This document shows positions 35,588-45,277 of a DNA stretch of 64,000 bases, piece by piece (the first letter of the stretch is position 1; each line of letters begins with the position of its first letter). This DNA is from an uncultured Porphyromonas sp. (GTDB lineage Bacteria; Bacteroidota; Bacteroidia; Bacteroidales; Porphyromonadaceae): the NCBI RefSeq assembly GCF_905372525.1, contig NZ_CAJPPN010000001.1:1-64000 (forward strand), given 5' to 3'. Both the position numbers and the translations under genes were made by a program. Under the pieces are notes generated by a model. That model was not told the origin of the DNA, ran no database searches, and saw nothing but the letters and a program-made list of their open reading frames with translations.

Positions 35588-37015
35588 CTACTTTCCGATG
35601 CAGAAGTGGGCAAAGATGTTGTGGAGGACAGTGTCGCTCGTGATCTCTTGGCCGGTCACTTCGCCGATGGCCGTGACTGCGATGCGTAGGTCGGGGGTGA
35701 TGAGGTCGGTTGGCAAGCCTTCGGTAAGGGCTCTGTGTACTTGCTCTAGTGCACTCTGCGCCTTGGTGAGGAGGGCATAGTGGCGAGCGTTGCTGACGAC
35801 GAGGTCAGAGGGGCTGAGGTGGGGTAAGCCCAGGGTGGAGACAAGAGCCTTGCGGAGCTCATCGATCCCGAGACCCTCCTTTGCTGATAGGCTTAGCAGG
35901 GGAGTGCCCTCTGGGAAGAGCTGACGTAGGGGCGAGGTGGGGGAGAGAAGCTCCGTGATACGACTTGGCTCGAGGAGGTCTGCCTTATTCAGTAGTACGA
36001 GGTAGGAGACTTCGGCGAGACGGGGCATAAGATCCTGTACGGAGGAGAGGTAGGCTTTGTCCTCTAGCCTTGTGCCGTCCAGCATGAGTAGGACGATAGT
36101 GGCGGAGGCCATTTTGTCGTAGCTACGCTCGATACCAAGTGCCTCGATAGCATCGGTTGTAGTACGTAGCCCTGCAGTATCTATGAAGCGGAAGGTAATG
36201 CCCTCAACATTGAGTACCTCCTCGATGGTGTCACGTGTCGTACCCTCGAGGTCGCTAACGATCGCACGCTCTTCGCCGAGTAGGGCATTTAGTAGGGTGC
36301 TCTTGCCTGCGTTGGTTGCCCCAATGATTGCCACGGGGATGCCTCGCTTGATGGCATTCCCTAGACGGAAGCTCTCAGTAAGTCTGCTTATCTTCTGTGC
36401 AAGTTCTTCTAGGAGCTCTAGCAGCTGAGATCGGTCTGCAAAGGTCACATCCTCCTCACTAAAGTCCAGCTCTAGCTCCATTAGGGAGGTGAGCTGGATG
36501 AGCCGATCACGTAGTGCCGTGAACTCCCTGCTGTATCCCCCTCGCATCTGAGAGAGCGCCATACGGTGCTGGGCGGCACTCTCCGAGGCGATGAGGTCGG
36601 CGACAGCCTCCGCACGGCTAAGGTCCATCTTGCCATTGAGGTAGGCTCGTCGGGTATACTCTCCTGGGGCAGCTATACGACAGCCGTTGTCGGTGAGAGC
36701 CTCGAGCAAGGCCTGCTGGATATATTCAGATCCGTGGCAGGAGATCTCTACAACATCCTCACCTGTGTAGGAGCGTGGGGCAGGGAAGCAGGTGACGAGG
36801 ACTTCGTCGAGGAGCTTTCCTTCGTGGACGATCTTGCCTAGATAGGCTGTACGAGCCTTGGCACGCTCTAGGCTACGTAGCTCCGAGCAGGTGAAGATCT
36901 GATCCACGATACCGATAGCCTCTGACCCTGAGATGCGGATGAGGGCTACCCCTCCAGAGCCTGGGGGGGTGGCTACGGCGCATATCGTATCGCTGCTGAT
37001 GAGTGTATGCTGCAT
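35588..37015 (-). CDS. mnmE: tRNA modification GTPase MnmE
   Basis: A 475-residue tRNA wobble-uridine modifying GTPase working with MnmG. N-terminal folate-binding domain: SDTICAVATPPGSGGVALIRISG. Embedded G domain: GATNAGKSTLLNALLG (G1), GTTRDTIEE (G2), DTAGLR (G3), LNKADLLE (G4). It ends in the diagnostic FCIGK. It uses 5,10-methylene-tetrahydrofolate for the cmnm5U34 pathway. It follows the MBOAT gene by 16 bp on the same strand. Confidence 0.97.
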   Translation of the reverse strand: MQHTLISSDTICAVATPPGSGGVALIRISGSEAIGIVDQIFTCSELRSLERAKARTAYLGKIVHEGKLLDEVLVTCFPAPRSYTGEDVVEISCHGSEYIQQALLEALTDNGCRIAAPGEYTRRAYLNGKMDLSRAEAVADLIASESAAQHRMALSQMRGGYSREFTALRDRLIQLTSLMELELDFSEEDVTFADRSQLLELLEELAQKISRLTESFRLGNAIKRGIPVAIIGATNAGKSTLLNALLGEERAIVSDLEGTTRDTIEEVLNVEGITFRFIDTAGLRTTTDAIEALGIERSYDKMASATIVLLMLDGTRLEDKAYLSSVQDLMPRLAEVSYLVLLNKADLLEPSRITELLSPTSPLRQLFPEGTPLLSLSAKEGLGIDELRKALVSTLGLPHLSPSDLVVSNARHYALLTKAQSALEQVHRALTEGLPTDLITPDLRIAVTAIGEVTGQEITSDTVLHNIFAHFCIGK

Positions 37016-37030
37016 ATAGGGGAGGGTAGG

Positions 37031-38554
37031 CTAGAAGTTGAAGTAGATGAACGGCTGAGCATCGGCACTACGTATCTGCAGCATAGCGAAGATCACGAGG
37101 ATAAAGACGGCAGCCTGTATGACGAAGTTCCGATTGGTGATCCAAGACCTAAACCACTGCTCCTGGCGATGCGAGGTGAAGTGAAGTAGGTAGCCGATAG
37201 CCATGATGATCAGTACCCCACGATAGCCCTCCACGAACTGCATGAAGACCTCGGGAGTGAAGTGCCCTATGATCTGATTGATGACCGTCGTCGCCGTCTC
37301 CATCGAGTCGGCACGGAAGAATATCCATGCAAAGCACACGAGATGGAAGGTGATCACTTGCCCTAGGAACCGCTGTATCCATAGTGGCTTGGCTCTCCGT
37401 ATGCCGAGCCGAGCGGTGACGGATAGATAGAACTTGTGTAGCGCAAGAGCTACGCCATGGATAGCCCCCCATAGGACGAAGCGTAGAGCCGCTCCGTGCC
37501 ATAGCCCCCCGAGGAGCATCGTGAGGAAGAGGTTGATATAGGTGCGTATGCGCCCCTTTCGGTTCCCGCCTAGTGGGATGTAGAGATAGTCTCGGAGCCA
37601 AGAGGAGAGCGAGATGTGCCAGCGTCGCCAGAACTCCGATATGCTCCCAGACTGGTAGGGTGAGTCAAAGTTGATATTGAAGCGGAAGCCAAGCAGTAGG
37701 GCAATACCAATAGCCATATCCGAGTAGCCCGAGAAGTCGCAGTAAATCTGCATCGCATAGCCATAGGTAGCGAAGAGGTTCTCGATCCCCGTGAAGCGAG
37801 AGGGCTCGGCAAAGACTTGGTCTACGAGGTTAGCCCCGATGAAGTCCCCGATGATAGCCTTCTTGATCAGCCCCGAGATGATGAGGGCTAGTGCCTCCCC
37901 GTACTCAGCCCTCAGTAGCTGTGGTCTACGATGGATCTGTGGTATGAAGTCCTTGGCTCGAACGATAGGTCCAGCGACGAGCTGAGGGAAGAAGGAGAGG
38001 TAAAAGAGGTAGTCGATCCACTTCCTCAGTGGGCGTATCTCACCCCGATAGATGTCTACCGTGTAGCTTAGCGTCTGGAAGGTGTAGAAGGAGATCCCTG
38101 CCGGTATGAAGTAGTCTCTAGCCTCCAGCGGTACATCTAGTGGTGCTGATAGCCCCAGGGCTGCCAGCGCCATCTGGGAGAGATCAAGCAGGAAGTAGAA
38201 GTACTTGAAGTAGGAGAGTAGACCCAGATTGACTAGGATACTTAGTGTCATCAGCCCCCGACGGACACGAGGATTGTCACTCCCCCCCATAGCTCGTCCG
38301 ATCAGATAGTCCATCGTGGCCGAGAATAGGAGGATGACCACATACCATCCACTACTCTCGTAGTAGAAGAAGAGGGAAAAGGCAGCTACGAAGAGGATCC
38401 GTAGCGCCGTCCTATTCCTCAGTAGGAGGTAGGTCGGTAGGAAGAGTAGGGCACAGAAGAGGAATAGGCCCGAGGAGAAGATCATCGGGCTATCCCGGTC
38501 GAAGGAGAGTACCTCTGGCAGTCGCCCCCAGTCTATTGTATCTAGGTAGTTCAT
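37031..38554 (-). CDS. MBOAT-family O-acyltransferase (AlgI-like)
   Basis: A 507-residue membrane protein with about 10 hydrophobic segments. MBOAT signatures: DRDSPMIFSSGLFLFCALLF start, FYTFQTLSYTVDIYRGEI, FPQLVAGPIVRAKDFIPQ, and FWRRWHISLSSWLRDYLYIPLGG with the catalytic His in GGLWHGAALRFVLWG. The track frame begins at a GTG 9 codons earlier; the ATG at 38554 is preferred. It should move acetyl groups across the inner membrane for a periplasmic O-acetyl transferase. The two SGNH genes upstream are the likely partners. Confidence 0.92.
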   Translation of the reverse strand: MNYLDTIDWGRLPEVLSFDRDSPMIFSSGLFLFCALLFLPTYLLLRNRTALRILFVAAFSLFFYYESSGWYVVILLFSATMDYLIGRAMGGSDNPRVRRGLMTLSILVNLGLLSYFKYFYFLLDLSQMALAALGLSAPLDVPLEARDYFIPAGISFYTFQTLSYTVDIYRGEIRPLRKWIDYLFYLSFFPQLVAGPIVRAKDFIPQIHRRPQLLRAEYGEALALIISGLIKKAIIGDFIGANLVDQVFAEPSRFTGIENLFATYGYAMQIYCDFSGYSDMAIGIALLLGFRFNINFDSPYQSGSISEFWRRWHISLSSWLRDYLYIPLGGNRKGRIRTYINLFLTMLLGGLWHGAALRFVLWGAIHGVALALHKFYLSVTARLGIRRAKPLWIQRFLGQVITFHLVCFAWIFFRADSMETATTVINQIIGHFTPEVFMQFVEGYRGVLIIMAIGYLLHFTSHRQEQWFRSWITNRNFVIQAAVFILVIFAMLQIRSADAQPFIYFNF

Positions 38555-38678
38555 TCGCTTTACTTTATCGGCTAAGGACACTTAGCCCTATGCTATATAT
38601 TCTTCTCAGATGATAGCTTTGTTTCGTCTTGGTCCCCTCTCTAGCTTCTCGCTCTCCGAGGGGGCGGATTACTGTTGA

Positions 38679-39890
38679 TTATGCCCCTAGGGCGGCTTGT
38701 AGAGCCTCTGCGATCAGCTGTCCCTGACGCTCGTACCCCCTCACGCTATAGTGTACGCGGTCGTTGGCAATGAGTCCATCCTGGATCCATTGCTCTACCC
38801 CGATCTCGCCTCCCATGGCGCTGTAGAGGTCAAAGGCTGCGAGCCCATTGGCCTCTGCGTAGCGCATGATCTCGGCTGCCACACGACGGGCATTGTCGTT
38901 GAAGGTATAGCTCACCGTACTCGCCTTCGACTGACGATGGCGCCCATGCTGACCTCCATGAGCCTGCCTGAAGTAGCTCGGTGGGGGAGTCGTCAGTAGG
39001 ATCTTGGTACGGGGAAGTGCCTCCTGCACGAGATGGATCGTTCGATCAAGGCTCTCGCGGAAGCTATTCATCGAGAAGGAGTAGCTATACGAGTCGTTCG
39101 TCCCGAGGGAGATGATCAGTAGCTCGGGTTCTAGTAGAGCTAGCTGCTCGATGTAGTCCTCTCGGGCATAGTGCCGATAGGTAGTCCCGTTGATACCGAT
39201 GTCGTGTACGAGGACTCCCCCCTTGCCAGAAAGTAGGACACATCCCGCATAGACGGCCTCATCCCCATCCCCCTGCTGAGGGGTGAGTGTGACCTCGGCA
39301 TGCGGGGAGGTCCAGGAGAGCGTATCCACTACATAGGCTCCTACGGAGAATATGCCTCGACGAAGCTGCCCCGGAGGGAAGCTCGAGAGCGCATTGGAGG
39401 AGGCTGAGCGCAGGAGATACATCCGAGAAAAGGGATTGAGGGGGGAGGATATGGATAGTGAAAAGGCACCTCCTCGCTTTGTCCTCAAGGCATAGCCCCC
39501 GACCCCCATAGGGATAGACCCGTCATCCTTGAGTAGGGTCTGTCGTTGCCACCCCAGCCCCGTACTGGTGATCCTGTAGTCTCCGGGGGCATTGGAGCCG
39601 TAGAGACGATACCACCCGATCCAGCCTCGGCCAGCATTGCCGTATGCCCTCTGCAGGGTACGGCGGATAGGGGCAGTGATATGTCCTGCCTGGATATGAC
39701 TATCCCCGATCTGTACGATGGAGATAGGGGTCTGAGACTGCTTCGAGAGGCTCAGCTTCACCTTCAGGGGAGCTAGGTATCCCTGTGGGGCATACCAGTT
39801 GGGGATAGGTCGGGGGACCATCGAGTAGCTCCCTACGAGGGAGGCTGAGAGGATGATGAGATCTAGCCCGAGCTTACCTAATAGCATCAT
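38679..39890 (-). CDS. SGNH/GDSL hydrolase-like protein, first of pair
   Basis: A 403-residue protein with an N-terminal hydrophobic anchor or signal (about 5-25). SGNH blocks: block I IVQIGDSHIQAGHIT (Ser in GDSH), block III ISLGTNDSYSYS, and the catalytic pair DRVHYSVRGYERQG (Asp and His) near the C-terminus. It is expected in the periplasm and could add or remove O-acetyl groups. It overlaps the upstream SGNH gene by 17 bp and is followed, after 124 bp, by the MBOAT gene. Confidence 0.85.
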   Translation of the reverse strand: MMLLGKLGLDLIILSASLVGSYSMVPRPIPNWYAPQGYLAPLKVKLSLSKQSQTPISIVQIGDSHIQAGHITAPIRRTLQRAYGNAGRGWIGWYRLYGSNAPGDYRITSTGLGWQRQTLLKDDGSIPMGVGGYALRTKRGGAFSLSISSPLNPFSRMYLLRSASSNALSSFPPGQLRRGIFSVGAYVVDTLSWTSPHAEVTLTPQQGDGDEAVYAGCVLLSGKGGVLVHDIGINGTTYRHYAREDYIEQLALLEPELLIISLGTNDSYSYSFSMNSFRESLDRTIHLVQEALPRTKILLTTPPPSYFRQAHGGQHGRHRQSKASTVSYTFNDNARRVAAEIMRYAEANGLAAFDLYSAMGGEIGVEQWIQDGLIANDRVHYSVRGYERQGQLIAEALQAALGA

Positions 39891-41352
39891 AATACTTTTC
39901 TTCGAGGAGGAAGGCTTCGAGGAACTGGCTAGCGAGCTCTGCGCCCCCTCGGTGTGCGAGGTGCGTATAGTCCTTAGCTGCCCAGCCTCGCTCTGCTAGC
40001 TTACCTATCCCGCCTAGACGGACGACTGCAGCACGAGTACTCCAGAAGGTCAGACCGAGCTCCGAGGCTAGGTGTATCTGGGCTTCCTCTAGCTTCACTG
40101 CAGCAGGCATGGTGACGACCTTGCCCTCAGACTTCTTCCCTCGGTCGGATACCCCGAGGATGAGGTACTCGGCACGCCCTGTAGTCGCCTTGAGGTGGCG
40201 GATAGCATTGCCCATCTTCATCGTATAGTGGGAGTAGTCGAGCTGCTTGGGAGAGATGATGTTCAGCCCATATTGTAGGATAATCAGGTCGTAGGGATGC
40301 GCCGCGCAGAAGCTTGAGTTCAGTGCGTCATTGACCGAGGCGAGGGGGAGCCCAGAGTTGCCTCGTGTCGAGAAGTTATCTACAGCAATACCTGAGGAAG
40401 CATCCAGCGATACCCCGTAGCAGGTGAAGCCCGAGGCTCCCGAGACGAGGCTAAACTTGAGGGTGCTGATATGTCCCTCCGCCAGACGATAGGCCTCTAG
40501 CCCCTCACGCTCTGTCGCAGGGAGCTCTATGGTGCGAGCCTCCCCGTCGTTGGTCGATACAGAGAGGGAGACGGGCTGGCTGGCACGATAGTAGATCGTG
40601 GCGATCTCGAAGGGACGATCTCCCTTGGCGACCGTATAGCGTACCCAGTCCCCGACCTGACCGGTGAAGTAGTAGCCCGTGAGGGGATAGTCTCCCTTCT
40701 TGTGGAGCTGCTTGTACTCCTTCCACCCCTTGAACTCGTGACGTATCGTACGGCGGAAGCCTGCTGTCTCTGAGGATAGAGGCATCCAGCCGACCCCAGA
40801 GCCTCCATAGCGAGCCTGTAGCATGCTCCTGAGGCTGCCGCTGAATATATCCCCTTCGATGAAGGAGTCTCCGAGTACAGCTATACGTACGGGACGACCC
40901 AAGGAACTCCGCCTACGGAGCTGAGCGAAGAAGTGCCGTAGGCCGTCATGCTCAGGCGTCATATCGATGATCGTATTGTCCTCAGACGAGACAGCCTTAG
41001 TATGCTCCTGAGGCTGCGTCGTGTTAGAGGATGATGAGGCGACGGCCTCTGCCTTGATCTGCTCGTAGATCTGCTCCCGACGCCGCACGCGTGCATTGTC
41101 CTTGCGTGCATGTTCGCTGAGCTTCTCTGCACCCTTTGCATTGTTGATTGTGTCAGGGGCTTGGTAGCGAAGATCGGATAGGAGATCCACCTTGGTAAGC
41201 TCCCACCGATCTACCTTCTCGGGCAGGAAGTAGAGCGCTCCTAGCCCTAGGGCTACGACTAGGAAGAGGAGCCAGGCGCGGAGGAGGTAGTCCTTGGGGG
41301 CTCTTTCCTGAGGCTCCTTATCTGTGGGCTTATTCTTTTTTTTCTTCTTCAT
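39874..41352 (-). CDS. SGNH/GDSL hydrolase-like protein with N-terminal membrane anchor
   Basis: A 492-residue protein. Residues 1-25 are Lys-rich and cytosolic; about 26-45 form one membrane helix (AWLLFLVVALGLGALYFLPE). The SGNH domain follows (about 145-490): block I IAVLGDSFIEGDIFSG, block III IILQYGLNIISPK, and catalytic DYTHLAHRGGAELA. A beta-rich insert sits between about 220 and 330. With the downstream SGNH and MBOAT genes it forms a probable surface- or wall-glycan O-acetylation cassette. Confidence 0.85.
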   Translation of the reverse strand: MKKKKKNKPTDKEPQERAPKDYLLRAWLLFLVVALGLGALYFLPEKVDRWELTKVDLLSDLRYQAPDTINNAKGAEKLSEHARKDNARVRRREQIYEQIKAEAVASSSSNTTQPQEHTKAVSSEDNTIIDMTPEHDGLRHFFAQLRRRSSLGRPVRIAVLGDSFIEGDIFSGSLRSMLQARYGGSGVGWMPLSSETAGFRRTIRHEFKGWKEYKQLHKKGDYPLTGYYFTGQVGDWVRYTVAKGDRPFEIATIYYRASQPVSLSVSTNDGEARTIELPATEREGLEAYRLAEGHISTLKFSLVSGASGFTCYGVSLDASSGIAVDNFSTRGNSGLPLASVNDALNSSFCAAHPYDLIILQYGLNIISPKQLDYSHYTMKMGNAIRHLKATTGRAEYLILGVSDRGKKSEGKVVTMPAAVKLEEAQIHLASELGLTFWSTRAAVVRLGGIGKLAERGWAAKDYTHLAHRGGAELASQFLEAFLLEEKYYDAIR

Positions 41353-41437
41353 GAAGGGGATGCACTAGTCTTTCTTTATCGTCATAGCTCCACACGCTGT
41401 GTCGTGTGAGCTCTATAGCTAATATCTATGGGGAGGG

Positions 41438-43060
41438 CTAAGCCTGGAAGATCTTCATCTGACAGTGGATACAGTCAAACTCTAGCCGGAGCTTATTGCC
41501 CTCTCGGCTGAGGTAGAGAGGCTCACGATAGGGCATCTTCTCCGAGGTCTCACGGATACAGTAGCCGAGTTCGTGCTTGATACAGTGCTTGGTGCACATT
41601 AGTTCTGCGGTCTTGACCGGGACGAGCTCGAAGGCCTTTGCTGGTTCCGTATAGCCCATAGCCTCATAGTAGGCACGGGCTAGATGATTGGATATGTTAG
41701 CTCTATAGTCGGCCTGACGCATACGTCGTGGGGGGACATCCTCCTTCGTGAGCGACTTCATCTGTTGAGTTCGCTGCGAGGTGAGGGGAGCTTGTAGCTT
41801 GTCCCAGCTCAGCAGATACTCCTCTACGGCCTCACGGCGTAGACGGGTGAGGAGCGATAAGGGGATGAATGGAGTCGAGGTCAGCTCTAGCTCTACCTCC
41901 CGAGCGGCTAAATCGGTATCTCCTAGCTTGGAGAGCTCTGAGCGAAGACGATCGGGGTCAAAGTTCCGAGCTTCCTCTAGTTCCATCTCCAGACGTGTGG
42001 TCGTGTGGTGCTCTGGATAGTCGTGGCTACGTATCTCTAGTTCCAGAGCAGAGGGGAGCTGTCGTAGACGAAGGCTGACTCGTAGGCGGCGCTCTGCTGT
42101 CGGGCCAGCGAGTAGGCGCTCGAAGGCCTGATCATAGTTCCTATAGACCTGACTTCCCTCGGGGAGAGAACTCCCTCGTCCTAGCTGCAGCCTCCCCTCA
42201 GGAGTGACTCGATTGATACGGAGACCATCTACTCGTCCCCCGGGGGTGACGAAGAGTAGCCCATCGCCATTGCTTAGAGGCTCCTGGGTATCGATCGTGA
42301 TCCCGTCTCGTCCCTTGCGTGCACGACCGAGATACTGGCCTTGGCTCTTCGGAGTGAGGGGATTGATGACCGAGGCATTGGGGTGCTCGGGGGTAGCTAG
42401 GTGGAAGAGGTAGGGAGTAAAGCCACGGTTGAAGCTCTTCGCAGGGTCAGGGACGAAGCGTAGAGACACTTCCCCGAAGCTAGCTCTGCAGTACTTCTCT
42501 GGGTAGAGGGCTATGATGCGATCTAGCTCACGTCTGTAGTGTGCTGTGATATTCTTCACATAGCTCTCACCCTTGAGCCGGCCCTCTATCTTGAGGGAGG
42601 AGGCTCCAGCCTCTAGGATCTGCTCTAGTACCTCCGTGCGATTGAGGTCTCGTGGAGATAGTAGGTGCTCCTCGGTGCGGATCTTCCGCCCCTCGTCATC
42701 GATGAGGTCATAGGGTAGGCGACACTGCTGGGAGCATTCACCACGATTGGCTGATCGCCCTGTCAGTGCATGAGAGAGGTAGCACCGCCCGCTGTAGGAG
42801 ACACATAGGGCTCCGTGGATGAAGACCTCTAGGGGGACAGTCGTCACGGCTCGTATGCGTCGTATCTGCTCCACGTTGAGCTCTCGAGCTAGGACGACCT
42901 GCTCGAAGCCCAAGGCCTCCAGGTGCTGTACATCCTCGGGCTCTAGGGTGTCACACTGCGTACTGGAGTGTAGGGGGATCGGGGGGAGATTCATCCGAGT
43001 AATCCCCATGTCCTGAATGATGAGGGCATCCACACCTGCACGATAGAGATCCCATATCAT
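41438..43060 (-). CDS. U32 family peptidase (YegQ/collagenase-like), annotated from first ATG
   Basis: A 540-residue U32-family protein when read from the first ATG. Conserved parts: ITRMNLPPIPLHSSTQCD, LARELNVEQIRRI, the U32 signature EVFIHGALCVSYSGRCYLSH, GECSQQCRLPYDL, and a C-terminal DUF3656 domain ending in Cys-rich EFDCIHCQMKI. Members hydroxylate rRNA (RlhA) or were described as collagenases. The N-terminus is truncated in this reading: about 85 conserved residues lie in frame just upstream (43061-43321). See the separate entry. It follows upp by about 30 bp if the upstream start is used. Confidence 0.85.
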   Translation of the reverse strand: MIWDLYRAGVDALIIQDMGITRMNLPPIPLHSSTQCDTLEPEDVQHLEALGFEQVVLARELNVEQIRRIRAVTTVPLEVFIHGALCVSYSGRCYLSHALTGRSANRGECSQQCRLPYDLIDDEGRKIRTEEHLLSPRDLNRTEVLEQILEAGASSLKIEGRLKGESYVKNITAHYRRELDRIIALYPEKYCRASFGEVSLRFVPDPAKSFNRGFTPYLFHLATPEHPNASVINPLTPKSQGQYLGRARKGRDGITIDTQEPLSNGDGLLFVTPGGRVDGLRINRVTPEGRLQLGRGSSLPEGSQVYRNYDQAFERLLAGPTAERRLRVSLRLRQLPSALELEIRSHDYPEHHTTTRLEMELEEARNFDPDRLRSELSKLGDTDLAAREVELELTSTPFIPLSLLTRLRREAVEEYLLSWDKLQAPLTSQRTQQMKSLTKEDVPPRRMRQADYRANISNHLARAYYEAMGYTEPAKAFELVPVKTAELMCTKHCIKHELGYCIRETSEKMPYREPLYLSREGNKLRLEFDCIHCQMKIFQA

Positions 43061-43321
43061 CTGCTCGGCTTCCTGTAGCTCGTGGTCGTAGAGGATCGTA
43101 TTGACGGTGACATAGATACGTACCCCGAAGCGGTGTGCCTCACTAGTCAGCTGGCATATATCCTCTAGTGGAACTCCCGCAGCGGCACGAGCTCCGAAGC
43201 GTGGAGCTCCTATATATATGGCGTCGGCTCCGTGCTGGATAGCAGCTCGGGCTGTGTCTAGGTCTCGTGCGGGAGCGAGGAGCTCTATGGGGCGAAGGGT
43301 CGGCTTGATAGTCGTATCTAT
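43061..43321 (-). other. In-frame N-terminal extension of the U32 gene without a canonical start
   Basis: Translated in the frame of the U32 gene this stretch gives an uninterrupted TIM-barrel start: KPTLRPIELLAPARD, then TARAAIQHGADAIYIGAPRF, then EDICQLTSEAHRFGVRIYV and ILYDHEL, joining MIWDLYRAG directly. This is the normal U32 N-terminus. Between the in-frame upp stop (43352-43354) and this region there is no ATG, GTG or TTG. The best positions are ATA at 43321 (would read MDTTIKPTL) or ATC at 43309. Either a rare start codon is used, or the base was miscalled or mutated. Confidence 0.75.
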
Positions 43322-43351
43322 ATGATGGTGGGACGGGTGGAGTGGGGAGCC

Positions 43352-44005
43352 TTAGAGCTTCTCTCCGTAGGCCAGGTCACCTGCATCGCCTAGGCCAGGC
43401 ACGATGTAGGCATGATCGTTGAGCTCGGGGTCAATGGCTGCGACCCATAGGGTGATATTGTCCTCGGGGAAGGAGGCCTGTAGGGCATCCACGGCCTGCT
43501 GACTCGAGATGATGGAGACGAGGTGCACCTCACGGGGCGTTCCTTTGGTCAGTAGGGCTCTGTAGGCAAGCTCCATAGAGCTCCCTGTGGCGAGCATCGG
43601 GTCTACGAGTAGGAGGGTCTTGTCCTGTAGGGAGGGTGAGGCGATGTACTCAATGAAGATGTCGAAGTTTAGGCGATCCTTGTACTTGCGGTAGGCAGAG
43701 ACAAAGGCATTCTCCGCACGGTCGAAGTAGTTGAGGAAGCCCTGATGAAGGGTTAGCCCTGCCCTAAGGATCGTCGCTACGACGATCTGATCTGAGACCT
43801 CTGCGCAGGAGGCTACTCCTAGAGGGGTCTGTACATCGTGGTAGGCATAGTGCAGTCGCTTGCTCACCTCGTAGGCCATGATCTCGCCGGCACGCTCCAC
43901 GTTGCGTCGGAAGCGCATAGCATCCTTCTGGATTGTGACATCACGCATCTCTGCAACGAAGTGACAGAGGAGAGAGTGCTCCTCGATGAGATGTTTTATT
44001 TGCAT
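43352..44005 (-). CDS. upp: Uracil phosphoribosyltransferase
   Basis: A 217-residue salvage enzyme making UMP from uracil and PRPP. PRPP-binding loop: LLVDPMLATGSSMELAYRAL near residue 130. C-terminal uracil-binding segment: IVPGLGDAGDLAYGEKL. N-terminal EHSLLCHFVAEMRDV is typical. It lies 32 bp downstream of the methyltransferase gene and upstream of the U32 gene, all on the minus strand. Confidence 0.96.
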   Translation of the reverse strand: MQIKHLIEEHSLLCHFVAEMRDVTIQKDAMRFRRNVERAGEIMAYEVSKRLHYAYHDVQTPLGVASCAEVSDQIVVATILRAGLTLHQGFLNYFDRAENAFVSAYRKYKDRLNFDIFIEYIASPSLQDKTLLLVDPMLATGSSMELAYRALLTKGTPREVHLVSIISSQQAVDALQASFPEDNITLWVAAIDPELNDHAYIVPGLGDAGDLAYGEKL

Positions 44006-44037
44006 CTTGGGGGTATAGTGGGTTACGAAGGTTCGAC

Positions 44038-45270
44038 TTATTCTACGTAGAGGACAAGACCCTTGAGGTACTCACCCTCGGGATGGTAGATGTTGATGGG
44101 GTGATCCACTGGCTGGGTGAGCTGATGTAGGATACGTACCCGCCTGCCAGAGCTTGCTGCTGCGGTGAAGACTGCTAGGCGAAACTCTTCCTTGGACACA
44201 GCCTGAGAGCAACTGAAGGTAAAGACAATCCCCCCTGGAGCTATCTTGCGGAAGGCTTGGCTATTGATCCGACGGTAGCCGATGAGGGCATTGCGTAGCA
44301 CCTTGCGGTGCTTGGCGAAGGCTGGCGGATCGAGTATGATCAGATCATACGCTCCCTCGGGCATCTGCTCTAGGTAGTCAAAGGCATCCTGAGTAATCGA
44401 GTGGTGACGAGGGCAGTCTGCTCCGAAGTTGAGGGCGACATGCTGCTCGGTGAGGTATATCGCCTTGCCTGAGCTGTCGAGTGAGTCCACACGCTCCGCC
44501 CCAGAGGCAAGTGCATAGACGGAGAAGCCCCCCGTGTAGCAGAAGGCATTGAGCACCCTACGCCCATCAGCATACTGAGCCAAGAGGGATCTATTATCCC
44601 GCTGGTCGATGAAGAAGCCAGTTTTCTGCCCCTTGAGCCAGTCGGGGATGAACTTCAGTCCGTTCTCCCACACATAGCTGGCCTCGGTATGTCCGATGAG
44701 GAAGCCATCCTCTGCGAGCTCCCTCATATCCCGTGTCGGGAGGGTCGTCTCAGACTTGTAGTAGACGGCTTGTAGAGGGGGTGTCAGCTCTGGTGCTTCG
44801 CTGTAGGCCTCCAAGAGGGTCTCTGCGATTAGCTCCCGAGCGTAGTGCATACCCATACTATGAGCCTGCATGACTGCGGTGTCCCCATAGATATCTATGA
44901 TGAGGCCGGGTAGGCTGTCGCCCTCTCCGTGGATAAGGCGATAGGCTGTGTTTGGGGTGGCGGGTCCGCCCTCAGGGCGAATGAGTCCCATGCTTGCTCT
45001 TAGCTCAAGGGCAGCCCGTAGCCGATCCCTAAAGAAGTCTCGTCCGATCTGCTCGCTCCCTCCGAAGCTCAGCATGCGCACCGCTATACTCCCTGCTGCA
45101 TAGTGCCCTATGCCGAGGGTCGAACCTCGAGCGTCGAGTACCTCTACGAGGTCTCCATCCTGAGGCTTGCCATCGGTGATCGAAGCAATAGCCCCAGAGA
45201 AGACCCAGGGGTGAAAGCGCAGGAGTGACTCCTCCTTGCGGGGGTACAAATGTATCTTAGGGTAGGACAT
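44038..45270 (-). CDS. RlmI-like class I SAM-dependent rRNA (cytosine) methyltransferase
   Basis: A 410-residue RNA methyltransferase. An N-terminal PUA domain (about 1-80, KEESLLRFHPWVFSGAI) precedes the EEHEE linker and a Rossmann methyltransferase. Motif I: VLNAFCYTGGFSVYALASGAERV; motif IV: LIILDPPAFAKHRK; motif VI with the catalytic Cys: FTFSCSQAVSKEEF. It likely makes m5C in 23S rRNA. It is 8 bp from the exonuclease gene upstream on the same strand. Confidence 0.92.
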   Translation of the reverse strand: MSYPKIHLYPRKEESLLRFHPWVFSGAIASITDGKPQDGDLVEVLDARGSTLGIGHYAAGSIAVRMLSFGGSEQIGRDFFRDRLRAALELRASMGLIRPEGGPATPNTAYRLIHGEGDSLPGLIIDIYGDTAVMQAHSMGMHYARELIAETLLEAYSEAPELTPPLQAVYYKSETTLPTRDMRELAEDGFLIGHTEASYVWENGLKFIPDWLKGQKTGFFIDQRDNRSLLAQYADGRRVLNAFCYTGGFSVYALASGAERVDSLDSSGKAIYLTEQHVALNFGADCPRHHSITQDAFDYLEQMPEGAYDLIILDPPAFAKHRKVLRNALIGYRRINSQAFRKIAPGGIVFTFSCSQAVSKEEFRLAVFTAAASSGRRVRILHQLTQPVDHPINIYHPEGEYLKGLVLYVE

Positions 45271-45277
45271 ATCTTAA

